The translations under genes were made by a program, and so were the position numbers. From Alkaliphilus hydrothermalis (GTDB lineage Bacteria; Bacillota; Clostridia; Peptostreptococcales; Natronincolaceae), in assembly GCF_016908555.1 (NCBI RefSeq), contig NZ_JAFBEE010000022.1:1-46343 (forward strand): a DNA stretch of 46,343 bases, written 5' to 3'. Positions 1-8,128 of the stretch are shown here, piece after piece. How positions within the stretch are numbered: the first letter of the stretch is position 1; each line of letters opens with the position of its first letter. The notes beneath the pieces are model-generated. The model ran no database searches. It had not been told where the DNA came from and saw only the letters and a program-made list of their open reading frames with translations.

Positions 1-65
1 ACAATCCAGTAGAGCAGGCAACAACTAACCTCTACTGGATTTATTGTATCAACTATTGGATTTAG

Positions 66-194
66 TTTCTATACGTCGATTCTTTGGCGGTTACAACACG
101 ACTACCGGGATCAAACTTTAAAACAAATCTAAAAACACTGGATCTGATGTTACCATGGGATTCGTTAGTTCAGCAAATATGCAAAAACAATTAA
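66..194 (+). pseudogene. Possible C-terminal remnant of a transposase
   Basis: An open stretch of 42 codons follows a TAG at 63-65 and ends with TAA at 192-194. Its last residues read LDLMLPWDSLVQQICKNN, which resembles the tails of some clostridial transposases; this is a remembered resemblance, not a search result. There is no start codon and the frame is interrupted upstream. A short inverted repeat follows directly. It may equally be non-coding. Confidence 0.22.
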
Positions 195-195
195 G

Positions 196-215
196 GGGAT
201 GACAAATGTCATCCC
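196..215. repeat. Perfect short inverted repeat
   Basis: GGGATGACA at 196-204 and TGTCATCCC at 207-215 form a perfect inverted repeat, followed by TAAAATTTT. It could be a weak rightward terminator or the end of a degraded mobile element. Nothing else is recognisable between here and the first CRISPR repeat at 266. Confidence 0.5.
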
Positions 216-265
216 TAAAATTTTGCAACCCATCAAATATTGGACGCTTACATTATTTAGGATAA

Positions 266-2938
266 ATTTACATTCTACTCTAGTTCTATTAAGGGCCTTT
301 AAGAGCAGATTTTACAAATGCAATACCTTTAATTTACATTCTACTCTAGTTCTATTAAGGGGTGGTCAATAATGCCACGTCCTAAATCAGTCACTAATTT
401 ACATTCTACTCTAGTTCTATTAAGGGCGTCGTAAACCACAGGCAATGGCCAACAATATTACATTTACATTCTACTCTAGTTCTATTAAGGGTGACTCTAG
501 AACATGTGAAGATAATATGGGTATACGATTTACATTCTACTCTAGTTCTATTAAGGGATATTATTGATGAGTTAGAAGGACTTGATATTAATGCATTTAC
601 ATTCTACTCTAGTTCTATTAAGGGTACCTCAGACGAACAAATTGAAGAAGAATATAAAGAAATTTACATTCTACTCTAGTTCTATTAAGGGTATCAGATA
701 AAGTATTCTCTGTCTTCCAAGTAGCTACATTTACATTCTACTCTAGTTCTATTAAGGGGTTCTGGAGCTATTCTAACAATATCTTCTTTAGATATTTACA
801 TTCTACTCTAGTTCTATTAAGGGGTAATATTGTTGGCCATTGCCTGTGGTTTACGACGATTTACATTCTACTCTAGTTCTATTAAGGGTTGATTTCCATA
901 ATTAATTACATTTAAGCTATGCCAATTTACATTCTACTCTAGTTCTATTAAGGGTGAATGAAGGGGGTTCTGGGGCACAACCTGTTACCTCATTTACATT
1001 CTACTCTAGTTCTATTAAGGGAGATGGGACTCTACACACAACCAAGGCACAGCGAACATTTACATTCTACTCTAGTTCTATTAAGGGATATTGATTGCAT
1101 TTATTGCTACGTCTACCTCTTCAGATTTACATTCTACTCTAGTTCTATTAAGGGCTGAAGTAAAACAAGCTGAAGCCAATGCCCTAGAGGGATTTACATT
1201 CTACTCTAGTTCTATTAAGGGGGTGATACGCCATTGCTTAGAGTGGATTTTTTAAATAATTTACATTCTACTCTAGTTCTATTAAGGGTTAATCATTAAC
1301 GCTCACCTCACCTGTTAAAATCCCATTTACATTCTACTCTAGTTCTATTAAGGGCTAAAAATTGATTGTTGCAATAATCCTTTATCCATATTTACATTCT
1401 ACTCTAGTTCTATTAAGGGTTGAAGTAAAGGGGGAGTAGTATGGGTGCTAAAAGTATTTACATTCTACTCTAGTTCTATTAAGGGCCATGATGACATTCT
1501 TCACTTACAAAAAATCTAATATTTACATTCTACTCTAGTTCTATTAAGGGATAGTGATCAAGCTATCTTAGATTTTCTTAAGACTATTTACATTCTACTC
1601 TAGTTCTATTAAGGGATTGATCAGGAAATAAGAAAGGTGGGGTTGAAGTAAATTTACATTCTACTCTAGTTCTATTAAGGGGAAGTGATCAATAAATTTT
1701 ACATACTTGGAAAACAAATTTACATTCTACTCTAGTTCTATTAAGGGTAACGGCAATACTAAATGTCGCAACAGCCTTTCCACATTTACATTCTACTCTA
1801 GTTCTATTAAGGGCCCAAAATGTTAGAATATCAGAAAAGTATAGTAACGAATTTACATTCTACTCTAGTTCTATTAAGGGGAGCTACTGAATCACCTTCA
1901 TGACTTACTAGAGCATATTTACATTCTACTCTAGTTCTATTAAGGGTAAGTAGAGTTCTAATATTTCCGTTTTGGACAATTTTATTTACATTCTACTCTA
2001 GTTCTATTAAGGGATACTTAATAAAATTAATCAAAAGGAGAATTGAAAATTTACATTCTACTCTAGTTCTATTAAGGGTCAAAGATCTCAGGGTTAATGC
2101 CCATTGTTCTGTTGTATTTACATTCTACTCTAGTTCTATTAAGGGAACGCCCAGTACGGGCTAGCTGCATCATATTATCCATTTACATTCTACTCTAGTT
2201 CTATTAAGGGTTAGACCACCTCCAGAGTAGTCGGACTTGATTTAAAAATTTACATTCTACTCTAGTTCTATTAAGGGCGGATGATGGAGTTAGTCCAGGG
2301 CGACTTAGAGCAGATTTACATTCTACTCTAGTTCTATTAAGGGTTGCTGCTTTCATAAGTTTCCTCCTTATTTATCTAAATTTACATTCTACTCTAGTTC
2401 TATTAAGGGGGTCCTCATACAGGTGAATATGAATTTGGTAAAGATAATTTACATTCTACTCTAGTTCTATTAAGGGTTAACTCTCAGTGTCTGAAGCTTA
2501 TCTATTAGCTCTATTTACATTCTACTCTAGTTCTATTAAGGGTTGAGTCGTACCATATGTCCCCATTCACAGGGGCTGAATTTACATTCTACTCTAGTTC
2601 TATTAAGGGGGTACCGTAGGACTGCTAGGGGACGGCGTAACAGACATTTACATTCTACTCTAGTTCTATTAAGGGCACAATTTAAAAAACGAAAAACAAG
2701 AGGTTTATTAGAATTTACATTCTACTCTAGTTCTATTAAGGGTGACCAGATGGATTTACGGCATTTACACTTTCCCCATTTACATTCTACTCTAGTTCTA
2801 TTAAGGGTGAGCTTGTAGTAACCCGCTCACTTGCGCTTCGCTATTTACATTCTACTCTAGTTCTATTAAGGGTCCACTACTTTGTTAAGATTGTTCTTAT
2901 CTACACATATTTACATTCTACTCTAGTTCTATTAAGGG
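266..2938 (-). CRISPR. Type I-B CRISPR array, 41 repeats and 40 spacers
   Basis: A 30-nt repeat occurs 41 times, the first at 266-295 and the last at 2909-2938. On the plus strand it begins ATTTACATTC and ends CTATTAAGGG; I saw no variant copies, not even at the leader-distal end. Spacers are 35-37 nt. The strand is set by the repeat: its reverse complement ends in GAATGTAAAT, like clostridial I-B repeats, and the cas genes and leader lie on the high-coordinate side. Transcription therefore runs leftward, and the newest spacers are near 2938. After Cas6 cleavage the 5' handle would be AUGUAAAU (inferred). The spacers at 427-461 and 824-858 are exact reverse complements. Confidence 0.98.
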
Positions 2939-3123
2939 GCGTTTTAACCAAAATATTTAAATTACTTAAGTGTATAGCCTATTTCTGTCTACCTATCATT
3001 TTATTATGTATTTAGGGTCTAATTTCCATTGTTACTTAGCAGTAGTTATCTCGCATGCTGATAAAATAGCCGATTGTCGATCTCCAATACTTTTTACACT
3101 ACTAGGGGTCGACAGATTGATTA
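2939..3123 (-). promoter_or_regulatory. CRISPR leader
   Basis: This 185-nt AT-rich stretch has no gene and lies between the cas2 stop and the first transcribed repeat, where a leader is expected. It holds an inverted repeat TGTCGATCTC (3075-3084) / GGGGTCGACA (3105-3114) separated by 20 nt. It should hold the array promoter and the site that directs Cas1-Cas2 integration; I cannot fix the promoter boxes with confidence. Confidence 0.8.
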
Positions 3124-3402
3124 CTAAAAAAAATTAGATGTTTTATCATCTTTTACACCCAAGAATTCTTTAGTTAGCCATTTTTCATCTCTACTTTTAA
3201 ATATAATGAATGAGTCTTTATGATCCCTGATGTATTCATTTAGTTCTTTCTTTAATTTCATTAGATTAACTTCCGTTAAATTTCCTTCAAAGACGGATTT
3301 TTGTATATGGGTAAGATATCTCTTACATATTTTAAAGGTATTTCTTTGAACTTTTGGACCATCCTTGTCCATCATTATATCATACATTAAGACTATATAC
3401 AT
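3124..3402 (-). CDS. cas2: CRISPR adaptation protein Cas2
   Basis: Cas2 bridges two Cas1 dimers in the complex that integrates new spacers. I chose the ATG at 3402, which gives 92 residues, because the product then starts MYIVLMYDI, a first beta strand ending in the conserved Asp of Cas2, and GGTGGTGA lies just upstream. The longer reading from 3429 adds nine residues and overlaps cas1. With the chosen start, cas2 begins 4 nt after the cas1 stop. It is the last gene of the operon and abuts the leader. Length fits the family. Confidence 0.95.
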   Translation of the reverse strand: MYIVLMYDIMMDKDGPKVQRNTFKICKRYLTHIQKSVFEGNLTEVNLMKLKKELNEYIRDHKDSFIIFKSRDEKWLTKEFLGVKDDKTSNFF

Positions 3403-3406
3403 AGTA

Positions 3407-4399
3407 TCACCACCAAATCCTAAAACCACTATATTCTTTCTCGCCGATTATATCTTTTATGAGCTTATAGCACTCTAGCCTTATCAGATATCTATAGGAG
3501 ACTTCTCTTCCTAAATCTCTGTGGGCTATTGTCCTTTTCAATCTTGAATCATACTCCATAAGGATTATTTTTTTTGCAGATTCCTTTAAATACAAGTAGT
3601 TAGAGTCCTCTTCAAAATCATCTTCAGTAATCTGATTTTTATTTAATAGTGAAAAAATCATTCTATCTCCAATTAAAGGCTTGAAAATCTCTGCAATATC
3701 TAAGCATAACGAAAATCTTTTTATCCCTGGCTCATGTAAATAGCTTATTGTTGGGTTTAGCTGAGTTTTATATATCTCCGAAAGTACAGTTGTATAAATA
3801 AGGCTATTCACAAATGAGATTAGTGAGTTAATCATATTATCAGGGGGTCTTTTTACCCTTTTATGAAAATCAATCTCTTGCTTTACAATACTGTTCCAAG
3901 TAGAATAATAGATTTTTCTAATATTCCCTTCAACACCCATCAGTTCATTAATGCTATTTGCAAGATTCAATCTATTAGTCAAACTCTGTATATCAGCCAT
4001 AGGGGTGTCCAACTCTATTCCCCTGCCATTGTAGTACCTCAAGTTTCGATAAATATTATATGCGGCAGCCTTTAAAATCTCTTTTGCCAGTTTTATTCTA
4101 CTATCTTGATTGTCATACTTTTTCACTTGATTTACCAGCAAAAATCCACTAACATTACTTTCTCTAGGATAAAAAGTACCACTATAGAAGCCATAATAAT
4201 TGAAAATATGCATTATTATTTTTTGCTGAGATAAGAAATTTAGAAGCTTAGTATTCATCCCTACTTCCCCAAATAAATAAATTTCATCTGTTACCTCTGC
4301 CTTTAAATTCTTTTTGTCCCCCTCTATAGTTCGTATTTCTATGTTGTTATCTTTCCGACGCAAATCCCCATCCTTGAAAACATAAAATGTCTCTCCCAT
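3407..4399 (-). CDS. cas1: CRISPR integrase Cas1
   Basis: Cas1 is the metal-dependent endonuclease/integrase that inserts protospacers at the leader-proximal repeat. The start is ATG at 4399, preceded by AAGGAGGAGG; the longer frame from 4438 would run 28 nt into cas4 and adds 13 atypical residues. From this start the protein has 330 residues. An N-terminal beta domain (about 1-80) precedes the helical catalytic domain with Glu157 (GVEGN), His222 (LHEPG) and Asp234 (CLDIAEIFKP), the usual metal-binding triad. It lies between cas4 and cas2, the standard adaptation cassette. Confidence 0.96.
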   Translation of the reverse strand: MGETFYVFKDGDLRRKDNNIEIRTIEGDKKNLKAEVTDEIYLFGEVGMNTKLLNFLSQQKIIMHIFNYYGFYSGTFYPRESNVSGFLLVNQVKKYDNQDSRIKLAKEILKAAAYNIYRNLRYYNGRGIELDTPMADIQSLTNRLNLANSINELMGVEGNIRKIYYSTWNSIVKQEIDFHKRVKRPPDNMINSLISFVNSLIYTTVLSEIYKTQLNPTISYLHEPGIKRFSLCLDIAEIFKPLIGDRMIFSLLNKNQITEDDFEEDSNYLYLKESAKKIILMEYDSRLKRTIAHRDLGREVSYRYLIRLECYKLIKDIIGEKEYSGFRIWW

Positions 4400-4409
4400 A
4401 GCCTCCTCC

Positions 4410-4901
4410 TTATATATAACACAGTTCATAATACGCACATTTTTTACATACTGCTTTATTGACCTTATCAGGGGGTAGCTTTAAGTTGACGATCCTTTGT
4501 ATATCCTCTAAAATCTCTTCTATTTGTTTTTCATCCTCTTCCTCTAAGAATACATTCTCCCGTTTCCTTAATAAAGGATAATCCAGTATCCCTTTTTCGA
4601 TTGCAACCCCTTTATGTTTAAGTACCCACATGTAATATTTAATCTGCCACTTTGAAGCTTCCTCTATTTTTCTTGATTTCTTAACTTCATGGATTACCTT
4701 CCAATCCTTTAAAAAATCAATATTTATGGTTTCATCTATCAAAATATTTTTCTTTTCTCGACTATAGGACGTCTCATCTATTATTTTTCCCATATTTACT
4801 AAATCGCTACTATGCTCCATCGTCATGTCATTTATAAAAAACCAAAGTTTTCTTTTGCAAACAAAATAATAGTAGACCATTACCCCTGTAATTTTCTTCA
4901 T
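4410..4901 (-). CDS. cas4: CRISPR-associated exonuclease Cas4
   Basis: Cas4 is a RecB-family nuclease with an iron-sulfur cluster. It trims pre-spacers and helps select the PAM and set spacer orientation. The 163-residue protein has the four cluster cysteines, Cys15 and then Cys152, Cys155 and Cys161. The RecB active-site segments are visible as GILDYP (about residue 104) and HEVKKS (Glu72, Lys74). The ATG at 4901 has GGAGGTT upstream, 14 nt after the cas3 stop. Because Cas4 normally keeps spacer orientation uniform, its presence makes the inverted spacer pair in this array more puzzling. Confidence 0.95.
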   Translation of the reverse strand: MKKITGVMVYYYFVCKRKLWFFINDMTMEHSSDLVNMGKIIDETSYSREKKNILIDETINIDFLKDWKVIHEVKKSRKIEEASKWQIKYYMWVLKHKGVAIEKGILDYPLLRKRENVFLEEEDEKQIEEILEDIQRIVNLKLPPDKVNKAVCKKCAYYELCYI

Positions 4902-4914
4902 GATCTAACCTCCA

Positions 4915-7167
4915 TTAGATAAAATTACTTTGTGGATGCTTTTCAACAGGTTCTTCCTTTTCTAAATACTCCACCCCAAGTTCTTCTGTGTACTTACATT
5001 CAAATATCGGAATAGACTCATATTTGCTAATTATCAGTTCTTTAATAATGTTACCCCACACCTGTTCGGAACGAATACTTACAGTAAAGTTCATTAAATT
5101 ATTTCTTGCTACAATTTTTCTACCTCTTATCTCTTTTCGTTCTTGGTCTTTGGCTGTAGTGGGATATTCTTCTAAAAGCGTGTTTATATATTTTTGTATC
5201 TCTTCTTGATTGTTCTCATATACTTCCTTTGGAATGACTGTCTTAGACTGGATGTTTCTAAACATTTCTTTCACTTTACTTTTACATAATTCATGGTCTT
5301 CAAAGGATTTAACATAGTCCAAGTTCTTTTTTATTTCCTTATAGTATTCAGTATCCTTTAAATTTTCTTTAGTATATAACTCACTTACCAACTGCATCTT
5401 TGTTTCTTCATTCAAAGGTCCCTCAATATTCCTTAAAGCATCTTTGGATAGCTGGTAGATTTTTTGATCAATAACATAGCCCACACCACTACATTTATTC
5501 TCTCCACCATCAAACACAAAACAGTTGTAGCCCTGCTCTTTAAACTCTCTACCTCGATAACACCTACCCAACCTCTGAAAAAGACCGTTTAAGTCCGACA
5601 ACTCTGTAAATAAAATATCAAAATCAATATCTAAAGAGGCTTCTACCACTTGAGTAGTTACCCATATCCCATATTCTTCGGTATTTTTTTTGTCCCCTAT
5701 AAATAGTATTTTATCTTCTTTGCCTTTACGGTCTTTTTTGATAAAGCGGCTATGAAAAAGATTGACCCTATCTACTTCATGAATATCCCTTAGCTCCTTA
5801 TAGACTCTTTGGGCTTCATTTACTGTATTGCAGATTACTAAGACCTTATTTTTCTTATACTTGTCAACAATCTTTTGTGTATCGATTTTACTTGGGATTC
5901 GCCTTACACAATGCCTAATTCTTTCTTTATTGGTAAAGGTCTTTGGTGGTACAAATTCAATACCTTCCTCCTTCAATAAATCCAGCACTATACTAGGTAG
6001 GGTAGCTGTAAGGATTGCAAACTTACCTCCTACTTTTGTAATGTAGTATAATCCTAGTATCAAGTATGATAATAAGTCGGCAGAATACATTTGAACTTCA
6101 TCTATTACTACTTTTGAATAGGCTAAAGTTGCCAACTTGGGTTCAAACCCCTTATACCTATATACAAAGTCGAAAATCTGATCTAAAGTACATACCGTTA
6201 TGGGGAGGGAAAGTTGTCTCGTTTTGTTATAATACTCATCAATATCTATTTCATCATCTTGAAGATTTTTACTGAGATATTCGCTATATGTATCGGAATG
6301 TAATAGCCCAACTCTATTGTCAATATCTTCTTTAACGATTTTTCCTGCAACTCTTTCGTACATTGCATTGAGGGCTGTTTTTAATGGTAGGGTAAAAAAT
6401 CCTTTGTGATCTCCAATCCATAGTAATCCTGCTTCTGTTTTTCCCATTCCTGTTTCTGCTATGGCGACTACATTATCATTTCTATGATCAATCATATGTT
6501 TTTGAAGGTCATTCCAATCTGAATCTGGATTATTATTTTGTTGCCAATCCGTCATTAGTTCTTCCATGCTATTAAGTAAGAATTTATTTTCTCTCTCAAC
6601 AATAATACCTCCACTGGCGGCATAGTCTAGTCGATTTAAGAGTCCTTTAATTTTTATATAGTCAAAGAACATTTCTTCACCGTTATGGAGTTGGTGGATT
6701 CTTTTATTTTTTAAAAAATATTTTCCCCTTAGTTTACGTACTTCTAAATCATTTACTTTATCATATACAAAGCCACTGGCTTCTTCTTTTAAGGCTTGTA
6801 TTTCTTTTTCTAAGGTTTCTTTATCATAGGACAATTCCCTTTCATGATGATAAGCTATGGAGTTTGCTATTATTTTAATATCATCATGACTAAACCCCTC
6901 CTCCTTTAATTTTTTTTCATTTATAAAGGCTAAACTTAAAATTCCGTGGGGTATTTCGTCTTCCCATATTTTACGTTTTGTTATTTTATCTTGAAATTTC
7001 CGACTCATTTTACCGAGGTCATGATATAAACAGGCTAGGTGTAATATACCCCAATTTATTTCTAAATTGGGGTATAGAGATTTAAGTTCATTATAGTTTT
7101 CTATCAATTGATCGGTATGCTGTATAATATCTTCTTTTGGATTTGATTTTGCCAAATATTGATTCAC
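4915..7167 (-). CDS. cas3: CRISPR-associated nuclease-helicase Cas3
   Basis: Cas3 is recruited by target-bound Cascade and degrades DNA with an N-terminal HD nuclease and a superfamily 2 helicase. In this 750-residue protein the HD pair is at 49-50 (ACLYHDLGK), with further His residues in IPHG (about 73) and AYHHER (105-110). The Walker A is AETGMGKT (237-244), the Walker B is DEVQ (356-359), motif III is TAT (about 387), and motif VI is FQRLGRCYRG. HD and helicase are fused in the usual order. The start is GTG at 7167 with AGGTGG upstream. The box reads DEVQ rather than the DExH often quoted for Cas3. Confidence 0.97.
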   Translation of the reverse strand: MNQYLAKSNPKEDIIQHTDQLIENYNELKSLYPNLEINWGILHLACLYHDLGKMSRKFQDKITKRKIWEDEIPHGILSLAFINEKKLKEEGFSHDDIKIIANSIAYHHERELSYDKETLEKEIQALKEEASGFVYDKVNDLEVRKLRGKYFLKNKRIHQLHNGEEMFFDYIKIKGLLNRLDYAASGGIIVERENKFLLNSMEELMTDWQQNNNPDSDWNDLQKHMIDHRNDNVVAIAETGMGKTEAGLLWIGDHKGFFTLPLKTALNAMYERVAGKIVKEDIDNRVGLLHSDTYSEYLSKNLQDDEIDIDEYYNKTRQLSLPITVCTLDQIFDFVYRYKGFEPKLATLAYSKVVIDEVQMYSADLLSYLILGLYYITKVGGKFAILTATLPSIVLDLLKEEGIEFVPPKTFTNKERIRHCVRRIPSKIDTQKIVDKYKKNKVLVICNTVNEAQRVYKELRDIHEVDRVNLFHSRFIKKDRKGKEDKILFIGDKKNTEEYGIWVTTQVVEASLDIDFDILFTELSDLNGLFQRLGRCYRGREFKEQGYNCFVFDGGENKCSGVGYVIDQKIYQLSKDALRNIEGPLNEETKMQLVSELYTKENLKDTEYYKEIKKNLDYVKSFEDHELCKSKVKEMFRNIQSKTVIPKEVYENNQEEIQKYINTLLEEYPTTAKDQERKEIRGRKIVARNNLMNFTVSIRSEQVWGNIIKELIISKYESIPIFECKYTEELGVEYLEKEEPVEKHPQSNFI

Positions 7168-7195
7168 AGTATACCACCTTCTCCTACTTTTTTAG

Positions 7196-8128
7196 TTAGA
7201 CAGCAAATACAATACAATCATCTTCATCAACTAAAACATCTGTACTAGCAATAATTTTAGAAGAAAATAGAACATCTACTTTGTTCCATTTTCTAAATTC
7301 TTTACCTTTGCCAAAGGACTCTAACTTATAATTCTTCGTTAATGTATATTGTGTGCCACTGGTACTTACCCCATCAACACCTTCTAGTAATATAGCTTCA
7401 TCATTTATCATCTCAATAGGGATATACGCAGTATGAGCTTCATCTAATTCTATATCTTCCTCTAACTCCGTCTCAGTTACCTCCACCACCTTGACTTCCT
7501 CTATGACCACCAAGTCCTCCCGTCGACCCAATGATGGGTATTCCCTAGGATAGCGTAAAGCCTTTTCTATTTCTTCAACAAGACTTTGGTCTTGGGGTAT
7601 TATATGCAGGAGCAACTCTACATCTACTAAGAGTTCAGTTGTGGCAATATTTTTCGTTACTGACAATAAATTTTCTTTGGCTATTTTATAATCTTCATCA
7701 TTTAATGATTTAACCTCACCTCCAAATTCTTTATATTTATGTATACCTGGAAACACGCCTCCTTTGAATTGATGAGTACCTCTTGAAGTTTTTAAAACCT
7801 CAAATCTATCATAACCACAACTTTTGCATTTCTTAATTTTTGAAGAATTTTCAAATCCACAATTTAGACATTTATGTTTTCTTTTTTGGTCATTTTCTTG
7901 AAATGTTGGAGAAAATTCATATATTGTAACTAAGTCATTCATCTTTGAATAATACCTACCTTGCACACTCACCTTCATTTCCTTGTATTCTTTATAGTCA
8001 CAAAGGCTATGTACCATCCCAATGACTGTTGAGTATGGGGGTAAGGGGTAAGTCTCCTTTAACTGAAAGCTAGTGGGCTTTTTGTAGTTTGCTGACTCCT
8101 GCCATAGCTTTAGTCTAATTGCCTTCAT
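7196..8128 (-). CDS. cas5: Cascade subunit Cas5 with a zinc-ribbon insertion
   Basis: Cas5 caps the 5' handle of the crRNA in Cascade. The N-terminus (MKAIRLKLWQESANY, then PLPPYSTVIGM) is the typical ferredoxin-like fold start of the Cas5t group. I use ATG 8128; an in-frame GTG at 8137 is possible. The gene overlaps the end of cas7 by 14 nt. The oddity is at nucleotides 7817-7870, where two CxxC pairs (CLNC and CKSC, 10 residues apart) form a zinc ribbon in the region after the first beta hairpin. The protein is about 310 residues, longer than a minimal Cas5. An acidic stretch (about 220-235) follows GRREDL. Confidence 0.93.
   Translation of the reverse strand: MKAIRLKLWQESANYKKPTSFQLKETYPLPPYSTVIGMVHSLCDYKEYKEMKVSVQGRYYSKMNDLVTIYEFSPTFQENDQKRKHKCLNCGFENSSKIKKCKSCGYDRFEVLKTSRGTHQFKGGVFPGIHKYKEFGGEVKSLNDEDYKIAKENLLSVTKNIATTELLVDVELLLHIIPQDQSLVEEIEKALRYPREYPSLGRREDLVVIEEVKVVEVTETELEEDIELDEAHTAYIPIEMINDEAILLEGVDGVSTSGTQYTLTKNYKLESFGKGKEFRKWNKVDVLFSSKIIASTDVLVDEDDCIVFAV

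Noticed and set aside
190..198. ATTAAGGGG resembling the end of a CRISPR repeat, as a degenerate extra repeat
   Set aside because: Only eight or nine bases match, and the rest of the 30-nt repeat is absent.
491..2818. Three open frames inside the CRISPR array (491-679, 958-1158, 2543-2818)
   Set aside because: They are repeats read as codons (LHSTLVLLR, FTFYSSSIKG) plus spacer pieces, with no ribosome sites of their own.
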